From: Geobacter sp. UBA6802
GTDB lineage: Bacteria; Desulfobacterota; Desulfuromonadia; Geobacterales; Pseudopelobacteraceae
Reading direction: 5' to 3'
Assembly (NCBI GenBank): GCA_002452325.1
Contig: DKFG01000039.1
Coordinates: 1,586-27,166, forward strand
DNA: 25,581 bases
Under the pieces are notes generated by a model. That model made no database searches. It was given only the letters and a program-made list of their open reading frames with translations, and was not told the origin of the DNA. The first letter of the stretch is position 1. The number at the start of each line of letters is the position of its first letter. Below, piece by piece: positions 23,456 to 25,581 of this stretch. Made by a program: the position numbers and the translations under genes.

Positions 23456-24331
23456 ATGATCTGTAGTATGACTGGATATGGTAAGGGTGAAGCTTCTGGT
23501 GAGCCGGGGCGTTGTATTGTTGAGGTGAAGACAGTTAATAACCGCTATGGCGAGGTTTCGATCAAGATGCCACGCAGTTTTCTGGGCTATGAGCATGAGG
23601 TGCGCAAGGCGGTTGCCACACGGGTCAAGCGTGGTAAGGCTGATCTGTTTGTGCAATGGGAGCCGACTCAGGCCGAGGTGGTTGTACCGTCGGTCAATCA
23701 TGCGGTGGCGCGGGGGTACAAGCAGGCCTTTGAGGCCCTTGCCCATGATCTGCATGTGTCGGCAGAGATCCCGCTTGCCCTGATTGTCAGCCAACGCAAC
23801 GTGCTGCAGGAGTCGGTGTCTGAGGAGCAGTCCGATCTCTTGCCGCTCGTGCTGCAGGCAGTAGAGCGCGCCCTTGACAGTCTTGATCAGATGCGCCGGC
23901 GGGAAGGGGAGGCGTTACGGATAGATCTTGCGGAGCGTCGTCGGGAGCTGTCCGGTTTGGTGGAGCAGGTGCGGGTCCGCGCTCCCCAGGTGACGGCAGA
24001 GTACCATGTCAAGCTGCAGCAGCGGTTGGCCAAGCTGCTGGGCGGGGCTGAGCTTGATCCGCAACGCCTGGCCCAAGAGGTGGCGCTGCTGGCAGACCGG
24101 TGTGATATAACCGAAGAGCTGGTGCGGCTGGAGAGCCATTTCAGTCAGTTTGATGATGCGCTTGACCTGAAGGAACCGGTGGGGCGTAAGCTTGATTTCC
24201 TGATGCAGGAGTTTAACCGCGAGGTGAATACCATCGGCTCCAAGGCGAATGATGCAGCGGTTACCAGCTTGGTGGTACAGATGAAGGCCGAGCTTGAGAA
24301 GATGCGGGAGCAGGTGCAGAACATAGAATAA
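23456..24331 (+). CDS. yicC: YicC/YloC-family endoribonuclease
   Basis: 291 residues, the full family length. The N-terminus MICSMTGYGKGEA and VKTVNNRYGEVSIKMP are diagnostic, as is the C-terminal HFSQFDDALDLKEPVGRKLDFLMQEFNREVNTIGSKAND. YicC and YloC are conserved proteins reported to act as endoribonucleases affecting stability of RNAs and small RNAs; the C-terminal acidic and His residues are candidates for metal binding. GGGAGGG sits before ATG 23456. It is followed by gmk after 36 bases and by rpoZ, the usual neighbours in this group of bacteria, so a housekeeping operon is likely. Confidence 0.95.
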   Translation: MICSMTGYGKGEASGEPGRCIVEVKTVNNRYGEVSIKMPRSFLGYEHEVRKAVATRVKRGKADLFVQWEPTQAEVVVPSVNHAVARGYKQAFEALAHDLHVSAEIPLALIVSQRNVLQESVSEEQSDLLPLVLQAVERALDSLDQMRRREGEALRIDLAERRRELSGLVEQVRVRAPQVTAEYHVKLQQRLAKLLGGAELDPQRLAQEVALLADRCDITEELVRLESHFSQFDDALDLKEPVGRKLDFLMQEFNREVNTIGSKANDAAVTSLVVQMKAELEKMREQVQNIE

Positions 24332-24367
24332 GGGCGAACCATCATTGCCCCTGATTGTGGAGGAAAC

Positions 24368-24976
24368 ATGCAGTACGAAGGGCTTTTAATCGTTATTTCA
24401 GCACCATCTGGTGCCGGCAAGACCACGCTCTGCAATCGTCTGGTACGCAGGTTTCCTGGGCTGAAGGAGTCGATCAGCTATACCACGCGGCTACCCAGGG
24501 CCGGTGAACAGGATGGCGTGGACTACCACTTCATAACGGTTGAGCAATTTCAGCAGATGATTGACCGGGAGGAATTTGTTGAGTGGGCCCAGGTGCATGG
24601 CAACTATTACGGTACGGCCATTGCCACCCTTGAGCAGGCCAGGACCGCCGGCATTGATATTCTGCTTGATATTGACTGTCAGGGGGCCAGAATCCTGAAG
24701 GAGCGCGGTATCAAGGCGCAGTTTGTCTTTGTTGTTCCCCCCAGTATGGCGGAGTTGCGGCGACGTCTGGAGGCGCGCTCCACTGACGAGCCTGAGGTGA
24801 TTGAACAACGTATTGCCCGGGCCACGGAGGAGATTCGTGAATCACGCTGGTATGATTATATATTGGTTAATGATCGTCTTGAGGATGCCGACGAGGCGCT
24901 GGCAGCCATTGTGACGTCGGCACGGCACACCACGGCACGACTCTGGGGGCAGGTGTCAAAAATGTTTGATATTTGA
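24368..24976 (+). CDS. gmk: Guanylate kinase
   Basis: 202 residues. Phosphorylates GMP to GDP in purine metabolism. The P-loop SAPSGAGKT (11-19), the GMP-binding segment SYTTRLPRAGEQDGVDYHF and EFVEWAQVHGNYYGT, DIDCQGA, and the lid Arg residues (RRRLEARSTD) are all in place and the length is typical. GGAGG precedes ATG 24368. It lies between yicC and rpoZ. Confidence 0.98.
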   Translation: MQYEGLLIVISAPSGAGKTTLCNRLVRRFPGLKESISYTTRLPRAGEQDGVDYHFITVEQFQQMIDREEFVEWAQVHGNYYGTAIATLEQARTAGIDILLDIDCQGARILKERGIKAQFVFVVPPSMAELRRRLEARSTDEPEVIEQRIARATEEIRESRWYDYILVNDRLEDADEALAAIVTSARHTTARLWGQVSKMFDI

Positions 24977-25037
24977 GCGGATATCGGTATAATCACTCTC
25001 CCCATTCAGAGGTACTGCAGCAAAGGAGATAACGAGT

Positions 25038-25244
25038 ATGGCACGGGTTACTGTTGAAGATTGCCTTGATAAGGTTGAAAATCGATTTATGCTGGTCATG
25101 ATGGCTGCCAAGCGGGTCAAGCAGCTGTACAAGGGGGCACATCCCTTGATTGATCCTAAAAATAACCGTCAGGTGGTAACGTCTCTGCGTGAAATTGCGG
25201 CGGGCAAGCTGTATGCAGAGACGGGTAACAAGCGTTCTGCATGA
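25038..25244 (+). CDS. rpoZ: RNA polymerase omega subunit
   Basis: 68 residues. MARVTVEDCLDKVENRFMLV and AAKRVKQLYKG are the conserved omega core. This subunit helps fold the beta-prime subunit and in many bacteria forms part of a ppGpp site on the polymerase. AAAGGAGAT precedes ATG 25038. Order gmk-rpoZ-relA/spoT is conserved widely. Confidence 0.97.
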   Translation: MARVTVEDCLDKVENRFMLVMMAAKRVKQLYKGAHPLIDPKNNRQVVTSLREIAAGKLYAETGNKRSA

Positions 25245-25259
25245 AAAACATCTACCTTG

Positions 25260-25286
25260 GGGCCGCCCTGTCGGTCGGCCCTTTTG
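25260..25286 (+). terminator. Weak hairpin with T run between rpoZ and relA/spoT
   Basis: GGGCCG (25260-25265) pairs with CGGCCC (25276-25281), followed by TTTTG. The 6-bp stem with a 10-base loop suggests partial termination or attenuation, so relA/spoT may be expressed below rpoZ. Confidence 0.4.
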
Positions 25287-25337
25287 TCCAACCCTGCGCC
25301 GCCACGGTCTGTTTGATCCGATAGCACCTGTTCCCGC

Positions 25338-25581
25338 ATGATTCGCCTCAATGATATCCTTGATACGGTCGTCTCTTACAACCCCAGCGCTGATCTGAAT
25401 CTGATCAGAAAGGCGTATGTCTATTGTGCCAAGGTGCATCAGGGACAGACCCGTCTTTCAGGCGAGCCGTATATCATTCACCCCCTTGAAGTTGCCGGCC
25501 TGCTGGCTATGTTGAAGCTGGATGTTCCCAGCATCGTCACCGGTTTTCTTCACGACACCATTGAGGATACCCTGACCACCT
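25338..25581 (+). CDS. RelA/SpoT-type (p)ppGpp synthetase/hydrolase (3' truncated)
   Basis: The first 81 codons are present; the gene runs off the window. MIRLNDILDTVVSYNPSADL starts the protein, then AYVYCAKVHQGQTRLSGEPYIIHPLEVAGLLAML and FLHDTIEDT: the HD-type (p)ppGpp hydrolase domain of long RSH proteins, with His (IIHP) and the His-Asp pair (LHDTIEDT) intact. The intact HD site suggests a bifunctional or SpoT-like protein rather than a hydrolase-dead RelA. No clear ribosome site precedes ATG 25338, hinting at low or coupled translation. The synthetase part is outside the window. Confidence 0.94.
   Translation, partial: MIRLNDILDTVVSYNPSADLNLIRKAYVYCAKVHQGQTRLSGEPYIIHPLEVAGLLAMLKLDVPSIVTGFLHDTIEDTLTT

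Overview
The window looks like a chromosomal segment of a Geobacter-type bacterium (Desulfuromonadia; Geobacter/Trichlorobacter-like). This is inferred from two OmcA/MtrC-type decaheme lipoproteins, a porin-cytochrome cluster, NtrC-type regulators with sigma-54 promoters, and a yicC-gmk-rpoZ-relA/spoT housekeeping run. No species is claimed. The base composition looks moderate in GC and fairly even throughout, and I see no insertion sequence, CRISPR array, tRNA or rRNA.

Layout. (1) 1-2892, plus strand: the 3' part of pyrD (class 1B dihydroorotate dehydrogenase), an MscS-type channel fused to a cyclic-nucleotide-binding domain, and a small HD-domain phosphohydrolase, tightly packed. (2) 2899-5204, minus strand: a GspA/ExeA-like AAA ATPase and a GspB-like membrane protein, without other type II secretion genes. 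(3) 5421-23283, minus strand: about 18 kb devoted to extracellular electron transfer and its control. (4) 23456-25581, plus strand: yicC, gmk, rpoZ and the start of relA/spoT.

Region 3 consists of two tandem copies of the same regulatory plan. Each has a membrane sensor kinase, a stand-alone receiver and an NtrC-family sigma-54 activator in overlapping genes. Each is followed by a long intergenic region with a -24/-12 promoter, and then by a decaheme OmcA/MtrC-like lipoprotein. In the copy at 23238-12186 the sigma-54 promoter (19125-19139) is preceded by three copies of a 16-bp dyad. It opens onto a TetR regulator, the decaheme cytochrome, a beta-barrel protein, an octaheme periplasmic cytochrome and a nonaheme lipoprotein. 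In the copy at 12049-5487 the sigma-54 promoter (7901-7915) controls one decaheme cytochrome and ends at a strong intrinsic terminator.

The likely logic is as follows. A strong sigma-70 promoter (TTGACA-N16-TATAAT) makes the second sensor system constitutively. An unknown signal activates the NtrC partner, which switches on the neighbouring cytochrome genes through sigma-54. The TetR protein, first gene of its own target operon, probably adds feedback through a dyad in its leader. The cytochrome set (outer-surface decaheme, barrel, periplasmic octaheme, extra lipoprotein) fits an outer-membrane electron conduit. The pairing of regulators with cytochromes is inferred from position and DNA motifs, not shown directly.
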